DNA of 64,000 bases from Ceratobasidium sp. AG-K (taxonomy: Eukaryota > Basidiomycota > Agaricomycetes > Cantharellales > Ceratobasidiaceae), in contig JAWNGF010000006.1 in the NCBI GenBank assembly GCA_037039685.1, positions 2,294,001 through 2,358,000 of the forward strand, in the 5' to 3' direction. Positions 1 to 12,618 of the stretch are shown piece after piece. The position numbers and the translations under genes were made by a program. Each line of letters begins with the position of its first letter. Within the stretch, counting starts at the first letter, position 1. Below the pieces are notes generated by a model. The model searched no databases, was not told the origin of the DNA, and was given only the letters and a program-made list of their open reading frames with translations.

Positions 1-2700
1 ACCATGACCCGTACTCTACGTTTCGACTGCAGATCCATGGCCTTCGGGTGTATCCATGAGACCGATAAGCTCTCGCTCTGGCTCCGAGCCAAACGCCTAA
101 AAATGGCGATATTATCAGGGTTCGAACCACGGGAAACCGACACATTCTCGTTCAAATCCTAGTTCTATGAATCCAGCGCAAAGCGAAAGTGAGTGAATTA
201 GCTCCATAACCAAATTCTGTCCGTCTTACCTTAGATCAGTTTCTCGCTCGCTCATCCATCCAAGGGTCGCGCGCTCCTCCGGATTCAGCAATCAGGCTGC
301 CAAATCGGCCAGAGAGATTGTCATCAGTATTCGAGTTCGGATCGAGGACTCCGAAAGAATCACCAGCTCTCTGAAACAATAGGAAAGCAATACAACGACT
401 GGGTTTACCCAACAGGGATAGTCGCATCGACGTTCCGCTATGGTAATGTATTGGCGGAGGAAGCAGGGAATGTTGACAAGGGCATCCAAGGGACAAGTAA
501 GACGTAAGAAATCATTTCGGGGTCATTCAACCCTTTCGAGCTAGTCAGGACTGAGATGCGGTATCACCGCCATCGGGAGGGAGGGGGAGGGGGGAATCCC
601 GGTCGAGTTGGGCATGCTCGATGCGTGAAGCGTAAATTGGCCACAGCTGGAGGGTACTTGGTGATCACGTCACAGGAGCAATCCCACGCGTTTCCGAGTC
701 ACCCAGGATAACCTTTTGCATTCGGCCAGTTTTTGCATAAGCGCCGGCGGTCAAGGGGGAAAGTACCAGTGGTAGTGCGTAACGGAGTGGATGGACTGGA
801 GCCTGTTCTAGATGCGCGTTCCTGCTAACGCACGTGTCACGCTCGGCCGGCGTTCGGTGAACGTGCTACTGAACGAAAAGCTAAAATACCAGAAATAAGA
901 GTAACTTTGCTAGAGCAGCGGTCGGCGTGTACGTTCCATTGCTTGCGGGTACTGACTGAGGCGATTCAGTTGACGCAAGGATGCAGCCTTGGTGACCCAA
1001 GAGTCAAACACAACGGGGCGTGTATTTTGAACTCCGGTATGCAATCAACCAATGACATCCTTGCTCGGCCCCTGTCCAGCGTGGATTGGGTACGCGTTGA
1101 ATGTTGAGACACAGTATGCTGCCTGGGTGGTTCAGGCTACTGGGTCCAAGCCAATCAGAAGCGGACTACCTACGACGAATGGTTTGTGACGACTGCGGGG
1201 GGCAGCGAGTCCAAGCCGCAACTTTGGAGGGGGTAAATTGGGAATAGAGGGCGAGCAAAAGTAAATACGCCGAGTGTGGACTTCCAAGTATGATGTGCGT
1301 GCCAAAGGGGGATTGCTCGAAAGGAGCAGTTGTCGTGAGCGAAACCTGTTACCACGGCGCGGCGGAACCGAGTCTAAACAACGTGGTATACACACAGGAG
1401 CTTTCGGGAGGGGAAGGGGGAGTTAGCGGATCGTACTAACAAGTTGGGGATGCGAAAACCACTGGTGTACTCACCTTTTTTAAGACCATCGTGAACGGAG
1501 GTTAAGGTGGCTGATGGGCGAACTCTGCCGATCGAGAAAGCTAGGTGAGCGAGCCCTGTTGTGGGCATATTTCTGTCAAACGGGTGTGCCAATGAACCAA
1601 AAGTCTGTAGTGGGCGATGAGGGTAGCCGTGGTGGTGGATAGGGAGCGGAGGGGGCCAATGTGAGGCCAGGGTGTTTGTGTCAACGAATCCTGGCATCCA
1701 CAAAACCAAGGCCCATGTGTTCTTGGACTTATGGTCAAAGGGCGCTGGAAAGGTGGTAGAGTGGTAAGAGCTTTCTGCTGAGTATAGCGTCCAATGAACA
1801 CAGCAGAGCGGGTGAATTCAGGAGCATGTTGACACATACGAAGTTGTGACTCGTTTTAGTTCGCTGTGCTTCCGGTGTAGATCGTCACGCTGGTACTTCG
1901 CGACGATTGCCAAGGACCCAAGACCCACAAGACAACATATACTGTAGATTCTAACCAGCAGTAAAGTGTTGTCGCTACGCGAGGTAATGGGTCAGCCGGT
2001 GGGCCCCAAAGCAGCAATCCGATGATCATATCCCCTCGTCATGTTGGTATCCGGGGATCGTGGCCGTGCACAAATTTCGCATCGATATCTACAAAACAAT
2101 GCCCCAGCAGCGATAGATCAAGCAGATCCCTCGTCAGTTAACCCAGATAGCATCGACAGGAAATGTATTAAACATCCTCTTCCGTAGTGGCTAAATGCGC
2201 CCATCTGTGTAGCTGTCCTCGGCTCTCAGTCCTACGCCCAGCCCATGGTTCGAAAAATACATTACAGCCCACGCTATTCCAGGGAATTTAAGTGTATATC
2301 GCACCAGTCAGATGCTAATTATTGAGTTTCAGCCCCAAGTTCCAAATGTTCCCAAGAGCGAACAGCCGCAGAGCGTTACCAATGACAACTCTTTAGGCCA
2401 GGTTGTAGTAGGGGGGAAGAAGAAGGCCTACGTGGGGCATTGGGCACGCCTGCAAGCTTATATGGAAGCATTGGATCATTTTACTGAGTGAAAAGCTCAC
2501 GGAGAATGCGCAGGATCAAATCAGCCGGAACCTTCTGGGTATGGGAATTGAAGCCTGATGTGTAACTCGTGAAACTTTGCTCGGCCCGCCAACCCCCAGA
2601 GGATTTCTCGTATAGTTACCCTATGAAATTTTGCTACCATATCTACATTGCTGATGTTTTGTTAGATACCAAGCTCTGTTCCTCCTTACCTGTTTATAGT
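1..2700. repeat. Type-B repeat block, unit 0 (no gene resolved)
   Basis: This block aligns in order with 14,900-17,600. Matching landmarks include 180-230 with 14,995-15,040, 590-650 with 15,385-15,440, 1,280-1,380 with 16,120-16,205, and 1,600-1,680 with 16,450-16,530. Short minus-strand frames around 1,130-1,400 resemble those at 15,810-16,220, which hints at a minus-strand exon, but no continuous gene could be assembled and no family was recognised. Confidence 0.5.
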
Positions 2701-4560
2701 TTATCGCTGGAAGTGCCATTTTGAATCTCCTTCACCATCATAATAGAGTGAGTGAAGGCCATACACTACTAGTGCTTATTCTAGCTGCTATAGATGAGGT
2801 TATCAGTGATACCGCATGGCTTAGAGAGGGTTCACAGAGTCCGTCCAGGCCGAGGGTACAACAATTCGTTAACACGAAGAATATCGGGGCGTATTGTAAC
2901 TAGATATATGCGCGTGGCGGTGCTCGGCACCTTGCTCGCCTGTGTTTTGGGCCTCCCGTCGCGTTGAGAGCATTTGATTCCTCAGACAGGCAGAACATTT
3001 AGAAGCTAGTATCTTCATCCGATATAGGTGTTCTGGTGGTTCGTCGAGTCTCTGCACTGCATAGTATTCCCGTGGTATAGTAACTCCCGTTTAAAATTGG
3101 TTAACTACGCCTCGTGTGTACCGTGCGTACCGCCTGGTAACTGATAAAATCTGCCGGCGTCCACAAGCCGGTGCTCGCGAGCGTTTGTGAACGTGAGCTG
3201 CGATGTGCCAAGTGAACATGAATTCGAAATTCCTAGGCTTTACAGTGTCATGGCCACGAAATGTTTGCCGTGCGATTGTGTTGAATAGTCAATTCAACCA
3301 ACAGCCCTACAGTTGGCGGGGGCAAGGATTGAATTGGGCATCAAGAATGTGCCACACCTTAGGACCCCTGGACCCGTCACGAACACCACCTTCAATAAGG
3401 TGGGAGTAACCTTGGTGAGCATGGCGCTGGGCACTGGTTGTATGCGTTCAAGTTTGAGTGCTACAATGAGTGCTACGCCACACAGCTATTTCTCTCGAAA
3501 CAGCATGTGATAATATAGTCAATTGGGCCCTATGTGGCGCTTGAGGGCTCATAATTAGACTACTCCACGCTTAAACCAATCCCGGGCCAGCGAAGCAGTT
3601 TAGGCTTAGAGTCGACGACCCAACGCGAGGTACTCACCGACAACTGATACTTGAATGAACGAATAAAACAGACTCGTTGATATGTCCAGTTCATCTAGCG
3701 ACCAGTTTGTGTGTATACATGAGGCAAACCCGCTTACTTACAGTAAAGCGCCACGGTCGACAAGCCAATTTCCGTGATTTCCTGGTTTGAATTATTTTCA
3801 CACAGAAGCTACTTGGTCACCCAGGCAGTTTAGGCAACAACCACTGAATTTAATCTGTGTTCGATGTAGAGAATACTGGGAATGGCTATACTGGCAAAGT
3901 TTGGAGCTGGAGTCGAATAAAACTCTCTGGACCTACTGGGAAGCTATCGTTGTCAGTGCCGCGAGTACAGGCATTCAGCCCTTACAAGTTCACACATATG
4001 CCGGGCTGTTATGGGGTCGTGATGGTCATCGAGCTGCTCCCTTTGGATGTTTGTAAACCGATTCCTCCAGTTTTACGAGTTTTGGGCCGAAACAGAGGCT
4101 ATCAACGACGTAAGCTGAAAGTCACATGACTGTGGCAAACAACTTGAGCTGTTGATCTTCCGCACCTTCTGCATCCCAACGAGCTAAGTCGGCCATCTGT
4201 TCACCTATCATCTCACAAAGCGAACACATTAATTATCATATTTTAACAACCCATAATAACTAATTATACTTGTTGAAGCGGGGTGCCAGACGAAAGGGAT
4301 AGTAGGGGGGTCATTAATAAAAGCAAGCTTGGGAAAGATACATGGGCAAATACGGGAGGGATAGTGGACTGGGAAGGGAAAATATGGGCTGCCAACGAAT
4401 GGGGACCAAATGAAGATGGTACAATAATCAGAACCGCCCGAGAGGAGGCGGCAAAACTGTGGCGTCTGCCCATGAGTCCGGAAAGATGTCAGATTGTTGG
4501 TCGCCTCCCTGCAACCTCAATATGCGTCTCCTGTGAGTAGAGTGGTCTTGTAGGATGTCG
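2701..4560. other. Inter-unit spacer, no gene recognised
   Basis: Only short open frames without a family signature are seen. The stretch near 4,118 contains GAAAGTCACATGA followed by sequence homologous to 20,508-20,560. It is therefore the uninterrupted counterpart of the target site occupied by two retrotransposon tails at 19.8-20.5 kb. Confidence 0.4.
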
Positions 4561-4573
4561 ATCGAGGGGAAGC

Positions 4574-6545
4574 CTAATGCTCTACGCAAGCAGGAGAGCC
4601 GAGAGACTTGAGCTTAAATGCCGACCAAAAATTCGCCTTATCCTCCTAAAAAAGAATGGAAGGATTAGTAACTCTGCCCCATCGAAATCGTCTGCAGATG
4701 GCTCTCACGATTTTACGCGAACAATATAGCTACAGCACCAATTTTCAGTCGTCCCCTTAAGCAGCACGCAGGGCGAGCGAGAATACTTACGACGTGTACT
4801 TGTGGTGTCGGCTTGGTTGTGAGTTCTGAACATTGAGGTGAGTTATTCATCAATGTCCTGGACAGAATGCTTTAGCACTGAACCACCAACGTGCCGATGT
4901 TATACAACATACTGTATCTTTATCATCACATCTCGAAAGGATATGACATGGTGCGGTGAATCTGGGTTCATCGCCTTGCAGAGTGCCTACAAAGTTGGAG
5001 TTCAACATGGGGCCGCTCAGCAAGCACTAGAGACTCACTTGTGTATACAAAGCGCCGCTACTGAAATGGGCTGCGCGGCTCCCGGGCTCGGTAGCAGCGG
5101 ATTGCGCCTTGTTGAAAGGGTGGGATTAGTTCACGTCTCGCTCACGCCCAACGCCAGTGGCTCACCGTCAACGGTTTCGATTTCCACTCGGGTTTATCAG
5201 GGAACTGGGTTTCTTCCCATACAATTTGCGGCTCGTTGGCAACGAACCGGACCCAGCATTTGTAGGGCAATTCTAGAGAAGAAATGATTCGCCGGCGAGC
5301 TGAGGAACAAGCCAGAACTCACGCATGATATTGATACTATGACAAGACTGTACCATGATCAGCCCAAACCAAACAGGCGCACAGTTAGGAACTAGCTACC
5401 TCGGTTATTAACTGATAGAAATAACACATGAATACATGACCGGACGACTACAGTATGATGGCCTTACCAAGACGGATGAACCACGCTCAAATGCTGATGT
5501 TAGCTTCCCGGTTACATCCTGCAACGGTTTGAACCAAGGTGGTTAGCAGTCCACTTTGGAGACATAAAATGACCTACGGAGTAAGGAACTACTCCTGGGG
5601 AACCAGTGGTAACGTCGTCACCGGTGTAGTCGGCAGCCAGAACTGTTGCGGGGCCATCAGTAATGGGTTACATATCGTTACAATAACACACATACAGCCT
5701 AGCTTCGCGTTTTGATTCTCGGGTTCTCCAACCACTTCGGTGTGTAACGCCACTGCGATGGCGGGTAAGTCATGCGTTGTTAAACAAACATCGGGAGCAA
5801 TGCGCCCTTACTATAAACGATGGTAAACGTATCAGCGGGCAGCTGCTTAAACACTTTCAACTAAAGGACATAAACAAACTCCACTATTGAATACGGCTAG
5901 GTTACTTACTATGTTCCGGGCTGTTGCCCGATCGCCACCTTCAGTCGTATGATAATAAACTTTGGCTTTGTCACACGACACTCCAAGCTTGATAACCCAA
6001 TGCTTCATATCTTTCACGTCTCGCTCCGCTCGCGCTGGTTCAATGTACAGCTCTCGCAAATCCTCGCGTGGGTCATTCTTCAGACGAGCATGAGTGGCGG
6101 ATACCTAGGCCAGTATTATTAGCTTCCAATAACCATACTGTGCGAGAGGCACAAACCCCGTAAAAGCAAATCCCAAGAAGCGGCCAAGGATTTTCGACGA
6201 ACGAATGACCGAAAAGGCCACGATGGAGAGGATTCACCGTCGCCTTAGTGGGGATCGTGACTTCGCCGGTCTGCTCAGGATTGGGATCGATGATGCTGCG
6301 TTCAAGGAAAAGAATGTCGGATTCGACTCGCTAGCAATAGTGGAGCTCGACTGAGGGCGACACCAGACGTAGCACCTCAGCCGAGACATCCCTCTACGCG
6401 CGAATGTATACCTGTGATGTTCACAACCTGTTGGCATACACTGTGAGTTTTTACCAGATGCTGAAGCCGACAGCATTGAATGCCCCTTTGGAATAGCTTT
6501 CCTAGCAAGCGGTACGACAGACACCCGTAGGTGATTCCTCGACAT
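4574..6545 (-). CDS. Divergent caspase-like protease (peptidase C14-like), copy 1
   Basis: A multi-exon minus-strand gene read as a caspase/metacaspase-fold cysteine protease. Exons I can place (plus coordinates) are 6412-6545, 6157-6330, 5910-6104, 5812-5860, one starting at 5752, further exons over about 5,470-5,700, then 5323-5347, one ending at 5272, one from 5039, 4913-4986, 4791-4857 and 4574-4645. Family-like segments appear in order: PLLGICFYG (first strand), a D-x-x-x-M-x-x-W...LGV helix segment, DTFTIVY followed by VALHTE (catalytic His position), LAADY, then GSSVL joined to SCHS (catalytic Cys), LPYKCWV, and AAHFSSGALYT (p10-like, G.FT motif). Introns are short and mostly GT-AG. 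The start at 6545 is chosen because a homologous Met-initiated exon exists in copy 3. The His context LHTE instead of GHG is unusual. A catalytically dead relative remains possible. Confidence 0.6.
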
Positions 6546-6559
6546 ATTATGGCGGAGTA

Positions 6560-8060
6560 GTCAAGATGAGGTGTGGCTGGGGGAAATCGTCTGTGGACCA
6601 GTGTTGCGGATGCCGCTCTTTTGAAGGCCTCGGCAGTGTGAGGACTCGATGAGCGTCTGGTCATTGGACCCAACCCTCGCTCCGGATCCCGGATTCCAGC
6701 TATCGTCAACAAGAATGAATCATACATTCCGCCTCTCGAACATGAATTTTGGTATTCAACTAAAGACAGGGGTGTCGGTAAACTGATCGCGTTGGTGGGG
6801 CCGGAGCGGCGCATTTATTTGCGGGGGAACACCAAGCTCGACGCCAGAGAGAGCTCAAAGCAGTTACATCGAGAAATGATCGGGTGGGAACGGAAGGTAC
6901 GTCGGGCACATTGTTTGCACTGAAATGGCGCGAAGTGAGGAGACTATCTTCACCAGGTGACCAACTCCACTGACCTCCTAGCTGATGGCTTATTGTTCGT
7001 AGGTCTGACACAGCCGACATTGGGCGTCTCATCAGACGGGTATAGCGCGGTGGGAAGCATGATTTACATACCAGAGGAGAGTTCAGCGACGCAACTTCAA
7101 ATGAAGCAAGTCCCGGAGCCGATCGTCTTCTCCCCGGTCCAGAAAACGAACCTGGAAAGCGCATTGACCAAGTTTGGATTCACGCCTATATTTTGGTGCT
7201 GTAGCTAATCCACGTTCGGTGATACACCACATTCGTCCGCATCGATGGAGTTGTGATGAAACAGGCTGATGTCACTTGACCCTGGGAGCCAAACAATGGC
7301 CGAGTTGGGTGACCGTCGGAGGTCGGAGATCCAGTCTAAGCAGGGGATGCTCTTCAATGTTCCAGTGATAGATGGCGAGGATATCGACGCCAGTATTCAC
7401 ATCACAAGGGAAAAAGTGTCGTTTTCGCCCGCTCACTTGAGCCAATTGTGGTCACCTCTTGAGTATCCGGGGTCAGACACGAGGTGATACTCGGTAAAGA
7501 TTGCCGTGGCGAGGAGTGTGCTTGTATTGATTCCAGTATGTGGCAGGGAATGGAATCACGTCAACTGTAAGGGCTGGCCGTTGAGAGTGGTAGAAGGCGT
7601 CGTTGGGGATTAGGTACGTTCCCCGAGGGGGAAATGGTTGAGGAGTGAGTTCCGCTGGCTAACATCTCCCATTTCCGCAGCCTCCGACCAATATTGAAGA
7701 AATTCTTCGAACGATCTTGCAAAAACGTACCGGCAAGGGACAATTGCATCGAGATTGGCCGGAAACCGGCAAACGGCTGGGGCCCCTTGATCCGTTCGAT
7801 CTTGATCGGCCCGAGTCGACGAGCTCCAGTTCCTGGAGTTTGAACGCGCTTTAGGGCAGACCTACGCTGCCGGATGTCGGAGCATTCGAATCAAACTGTA
7901 ATGTAGTACGCCAGTGGGAAGTGAAGCCAGTTGGAACAATCTGTGCCGAGCGTGACTTCGCTGTTGACTAGTCCAACGAACAGACAACGCTCCAACGGCT
8001 ACCAATATGCTCAACACGCCGAGAGTCGAGAACCCAATGAAAGCAGGTAATGGGAATTCT
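6560..8060 (+). pseudogene. Plus-strand companion gene of caspase copy 1, apparently disrupted
   Basis: This region aligns with 22,900-24,370. Plus-strand coding is suggested by aligned differences falling at third positions, for example in the short IYLRG segment, and by shared peptides such as the LFN.P...G segment near 7,350 that matches 23,690. Probable exons are separated by short introns. Relative to the unit-3 copy, a TAG at 7852-7854 stands where that copy has GAG, after the shared SLNAL peptide; a TGA at 6639-6641 also stands where the other copy has CGA, although that may lie outside the coding part. No protein family was recognised. It starts just upstream of the caspase-like gene in the opposite direction, so the two may share a promoter. 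Confidence 0.35.
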
Positions 8061-8199
8061 GGGGAGCCAATGGCATAACTGCTTCCAGAGTAGGTGCGGA
8101 CTATTGTGTAACACGATACAAGTGGCGTAGTCCATATCAAGGAGTTATAGAGAAATATCTTCAATTAACATCGTATACTTGGAAGCTAAGTATAGAGAA

Positions 8200-9330
8200 A
8201 TCACTGACTTGAGTTTACTACCTTGACTCGGAACACCCGGGGTAGGCGTAACACCACGATCAATTACTGAACAAACCACGGCGAGAAAGGGGTATTGAGA
8301 GTGTTGATTTGGTTCTGACGCGCTTGATCAACGTATGGAGTGGCGAACAAACATCGTGAAGTGAAGTGGAATAAGAGGCTGTCGGGGCGGATGGAGAGCA
8401 GAGACGCGGCGAGTGTCATGCCATGTCGGGATAGCCCTGTTGGTGGGGAGCGTAGAGCCACGAGACCTTGTCATAGTTGTTGGTGTTCGTCAAGACAAGG
8501 GGGTACATGATAGCCTTGTGATTAGCACATCGTCTTTCGGTCTCGCACTTGGTGAGAAGAGTGTTGGTCGCCCGGAGCCTAAGTGACAACTAGATGGGGT
8601 GTGGGATGCAGTATTCATCCTCGTCACTGAGCTTCGTGCGGGTTATCGAGATGGAGGAAGCTCGGAGACTGATCTATCCAGCCAGGACACCCTGGGAGAG
8701 GTATTGGTGTGACCGTGGTGGACTTGCCCAGTCTGACAGAATCGCTCGATTAGGGGATATATTCGTCATAGATTTCCTCAGAATCGTGGCGGTGCAAACT
8801 ACGTACAAGGCTCAGTGGTTACCTCAGCCCCAGTCCCAGTTTCACTCAGTGGCTCCTAACCGAGATATGCTTCTCCACGTTAGTTGGCTCAATAAATGCG
8901 CCTAATCGAGTAGTGATTATTCGACCCAGATCCCTAAATATACATATCTGGTGGAAGACGTGGGTTTTACGGTGTATAGAGCAACTCCAGGCCAACAATC
9001 GCGCCGCTAGCAGCCTTTCAAAGGTCACGGTCCAGACGAGTTTCAGCCAGTTATAAAAACAGGCACAGCGCTCACGAGCGGTTTCAAAAATAGGCTGTCA
9101 AGTCTTCCTATAGTAGAAGACGGAAGCCAATTCAAGCGGGCATTGAGCGCGTCTGAATGAGCATGTGAGGAAGTGGTACACCATTTTACTACTGTAAAGT
9201 GGTGAACGAAATGCTCGTATCCGCTGCGAAGGGTGATCGGCATCAGCGGAACAGCCTTGATATGGGAATTGAAATTGCAAGCGGATCGGGACCATTCATA
9301 CGAGGTCTGGGCGCGCACAATCATAGGCAT
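8200..9330 (-). repeat. Conserved block with minus-strand coding character, copy 1
   Basis: This block matches 24,490-25,650 and, in part, 18,900-19,560. On the minus strand a TATI-x(2,3)-S peptide about 8,780 corresponds to DTATIS at about 25,150 and DTTTIL at about 19,365, followed by a shared Pro-rich stretch. That points to a minus-strand exon, but no product could be named. The shared GGCTCAATAAATG stretch near 8,895 could act as a polyadenylation or core-promoter signal depending on strand. Confidence 0.35.
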
Positions 9331-11567
9331 ATCTCGCCGTTAGAAATTTATCTCAGTATCTCGAACCAATTGACTTGCAGTAGCCATTCAAAATTTATGG
9401 CCAACTCCGCCGTTATGTGGCGGTGCCTAAACCCCCATCGGGGAATCAAGTTGAAGACAGTCATGCGTGTGCTCTGTCTGACCTGGATTGATGAGCCTGA
9501 CGCCGTTGGCCAGATTCCGTATTGGAGAAGAACCGAGCTGATTAGAAGGTGGTTAGCCGCCATCATTGAGTCCTGCCAGGTTTATCCTCAATGAGCAAAA
9601 CAAGGGTCCCATAACTTTGTTTCACTCTGAGATTGACGGACACAATCAACATGAGCTGTCGGTCCTAGAGCCAGTCTATGTAAACAAACTAATTCTATTT
9701 CATATCTGCAAGTTGTTTTCGGGCCGCGAGACGACAAAAATTATGTTCTTCACTGCCTTCATCGGCAAATTGACCGCCAGCTCGTAAGCGCTAACAAACC
9801 AGGTTGCAACCGCTTCCAAACAGAGAAATCCCGGTAAGCCTCAAAATCTTCTCAAGGCGGATTTTAATCGAAAGAATGCTACCGACTAACTCACAAATCG
9901 TTGTAAATTTGAGCCTTATCATTTTGCACATAGTTACCGTTGTAAATCCGACAATCATTTTCAAGTAAAAAATCGTCGATGTTCCTTGTTTTGATCACAA
10001 AATGCTTTCTTACTCACTAGAACGTGTTGTAAACTATGTACAATCAACACTCGGGTGTCAGATTGTTAGTTTGAAATGCACAATAGGATTGGCCACCAGT
10101 CGCCAAAGCCTTCAGTTTCCAAAATCTGACTTGATAGAGCATCAAATCTAGTTCTTATTTCTTGTGGTATATACATGTAGGCGAGAGATTATGCAGCTCA
10201 ATGGAATTGAATCAAAGACCTGTCTGTTCACCTGGTATATGCGCGTAATCCAACCCGGGTCGATTGCAATTTCAGTCCGTGCTTACTGGAATCTATTTAT
10301 TGCAAGAAGAAAAGAGCAGCGTAAGTGAGCTACAAGCTTACCAATGTGACATCAATACCCACAGCATATCATTCACCCCGGATTTACTTACCTAAATCGA
10401 TAGAATTGTCAGCGCAAACCCCTCGTGGTCCCGCTGAGGATCTCTGGCCACTTCCAACACAGAGCACAGGCTCCGGACATCTAGATACCTGAAATTATCA
10501 CACTGGATCTAGGTTAGCACTAAGTTTGTAGTGGGTAGTCTGGCTCACCTCAACACCACAGCTCGCAACCACTGCAAACGCGGTGGGAACCCTATGTAGT
10601 CACTACAAGGGAGGTAGAGACTTGATAGCTTGCGCTTTAATAGGACCCAGGGCTCTCTTATCAGTATCCGGTTCCTTGTTGCTAGATACCAACTCTCACT
10701 GCTCGTACCACCAGCCCCCGTTGTCAACCGGAATATCATTTGCTAAGAAACCATCAGCATTGATACCTTGATACCTGAGTTCCAGTATGAGCCTGGTTGT
10801 GCACCTTCCGAAGTACAGATTAGATTTTTGTCACTTCCGCTGCTTCTGTAGTTTACGAAGTTGTTGTTAGCACAGAAGATGATTTACTACTGCTAAGACC
10901 AGCATTGTAACGCTGAGGGGGGGCGAGTAATATGGACCGGACTTTCCACTGCCAGTGACGAGATGGACGGCGACGAAACAGCCGTTTTTTTCGGTGGTCT
11001 TTATACATAGCAAGTGCATGTACCAAGAATACAGACACAACTCAAAGGGTTTCACGAGTCCGAGGACCAAAGAGATGACAATAACTGTAGGAATGGGTCC
11101 AAAGGAGCGACAAAGCGATGAGAAAGAGAAAACACGAAGCACAACTTAAAACATACCAACCAGCTAGGTCACTAAGCTCCGGCACTATGCCGTTGGGACC
11201 CGAGAAGTGTCCTTGTATTGAAGGACGGCATCGACGACATTCATACATAATCAATGATCGAACCTTGATGCATAATTTTATCAACTATTAAACCCCCTTA
11301 TGTGCCTTTGGATTTCCTCTGAGGGTTTGATAAGGCTTTCAAGCCCACCCTAAACTTGTATTATGAATGATCCCATTGGGGGACCATATTATCGCCCCTA
11401 ACATGTATTCTAATGGGTCTTGGGAAATAGCAATCGTGACGTTGTTTGGTAACTGGTTACACTCCGCTGAAATCTCGAATAACTGTGTTGATATTGGGTA
11501 ATCCGCCCAATCTGTCTCCATCTTCCAGCCATTTTGCCGATGTTGCAACGTGATGTACGAATTAACT
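9331..11567. other. Spacer, no gene recognised
   Basis: AT-rich sequence with only short open frames on both strands. I see no splice-consistent gene, no transposon domain and no long repeat in this stretch. Confidence 0.4.
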
Positions 11568-12271
11568 ATTATTGCTGTTTTCAAAAGGGTCTGCCGGAAG
11601 CGCCGAGTGATGATGCACGCAAAAAAAACCGCCGAGAGTAAAGTTGATTGAACTCTGTCAAAACGAGTCACTGTGCTATGTAAAGTGTATATTCTGGCTC
11701 GCGTCGACGAGGCGCACGTTTGTGTGCACATTATATGGTGCAAATACAGATACTGAAAAATCCACCTCGTGGGGGTTCATGGGCGATTCCGTAGGCAGAA
11801 GGGCGGCTGAGAGTCTAAAAACAGTGCATAGGCGCATTATAGTACCTGTCGCATCTCTCGGATTACTGTCTCTCGAGGAGTAATTACACATGCCAGACAC
11901 ACGAAGGGCAGCGGTCACGAGTCAGTTTTGCAGCAACAATCATAGTAAGATTACTAAATCTCCGAAGACCTTTGCGAGCTGGCATATAGAGGAAGCTCTT
12001 ACGAGTACATTGATACCTTTCTTGGGCTCCAACCTTTACTCCGGGCGGCAGAATCACCCATGGACCCCAGGAGGTCAATTTCTCATTATCCGTTTTTGCA
12101 TCATATAATGTGCACACAAACGTGCGCCTCGTCGACGCGAGCCAGAATATACACTTTACATAGCACAGTGACTCGTTTTGACAGAGTTCAATCAACTTTA
12201 CTCTTGGCGGTTTTTTTTGCGTGCATCATCACTCGGCGCTTCCGGCAGACCCTTTTGAAAACAGCAATAAT
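11568..12271. mobile_element. Fold-back element with 223-bp inverted arms
   Basis: The left arm (11568-11790) and right arm (12049-12271) are reverse complements. They are almost perfect over the outer 190 bases and weaker toward the centre; the outer ends read ATTATTGCTG and CAGCAATAAT. The middle (about 260 bp) holds no transposase. This is the shape of a fold-back or MITE-type non-autonomous DNA element, and its transcript could form a long hairpin. No clear target-site duplication was found at the borders, so the family is unknown. The identical open frames starting at 11644 (+) and 12195 (-) are products of the inverted arms and not genes. Confidence 0.75.
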
Positions 12272-12618
12272 ATTATGGCAGTGCAATACCGACGAATTGT
12301 AGTAACTTGACACGAAGGGAAGATAAAAGCGACGGGAGCTATTAGCGAAGCAAAACTTAGCAAGGATAGAGTGGTAGGTACAAGTGGTTGGCAAAGGATG
12401 ATGCGAATGAGGGACTGGTTTGAAAAATAGAAGTGCATAGTGAAGATGGAGCAATTGGGACGCAAGGACAACAGAGGTGTTCGAGTAGAAGAGCGTCGAG
12501 GCCATGGCTTGCGCCCATGAGCCTGAAAAAATGGGCAGATCGATGGTAATCGCGTCTCGAGATTGTGCGTCTCTCGTCCTCCAAAATTAGCAGTGTGGTA
12601 CGAAATTCGAGGGGTGGT

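Noticed and set aside
100..140. GGTTCGAACC resembling a tRNA T arm
   Set aside because: Stem pairing fails beyond the first pair and no cloverleaf can be drawn.
11644..12195. Two near-identical open frames in opposite directions, as if a duplicated gene
   Set aside because: They are the two arms of the fold-back element read from either side; no coding evidence.
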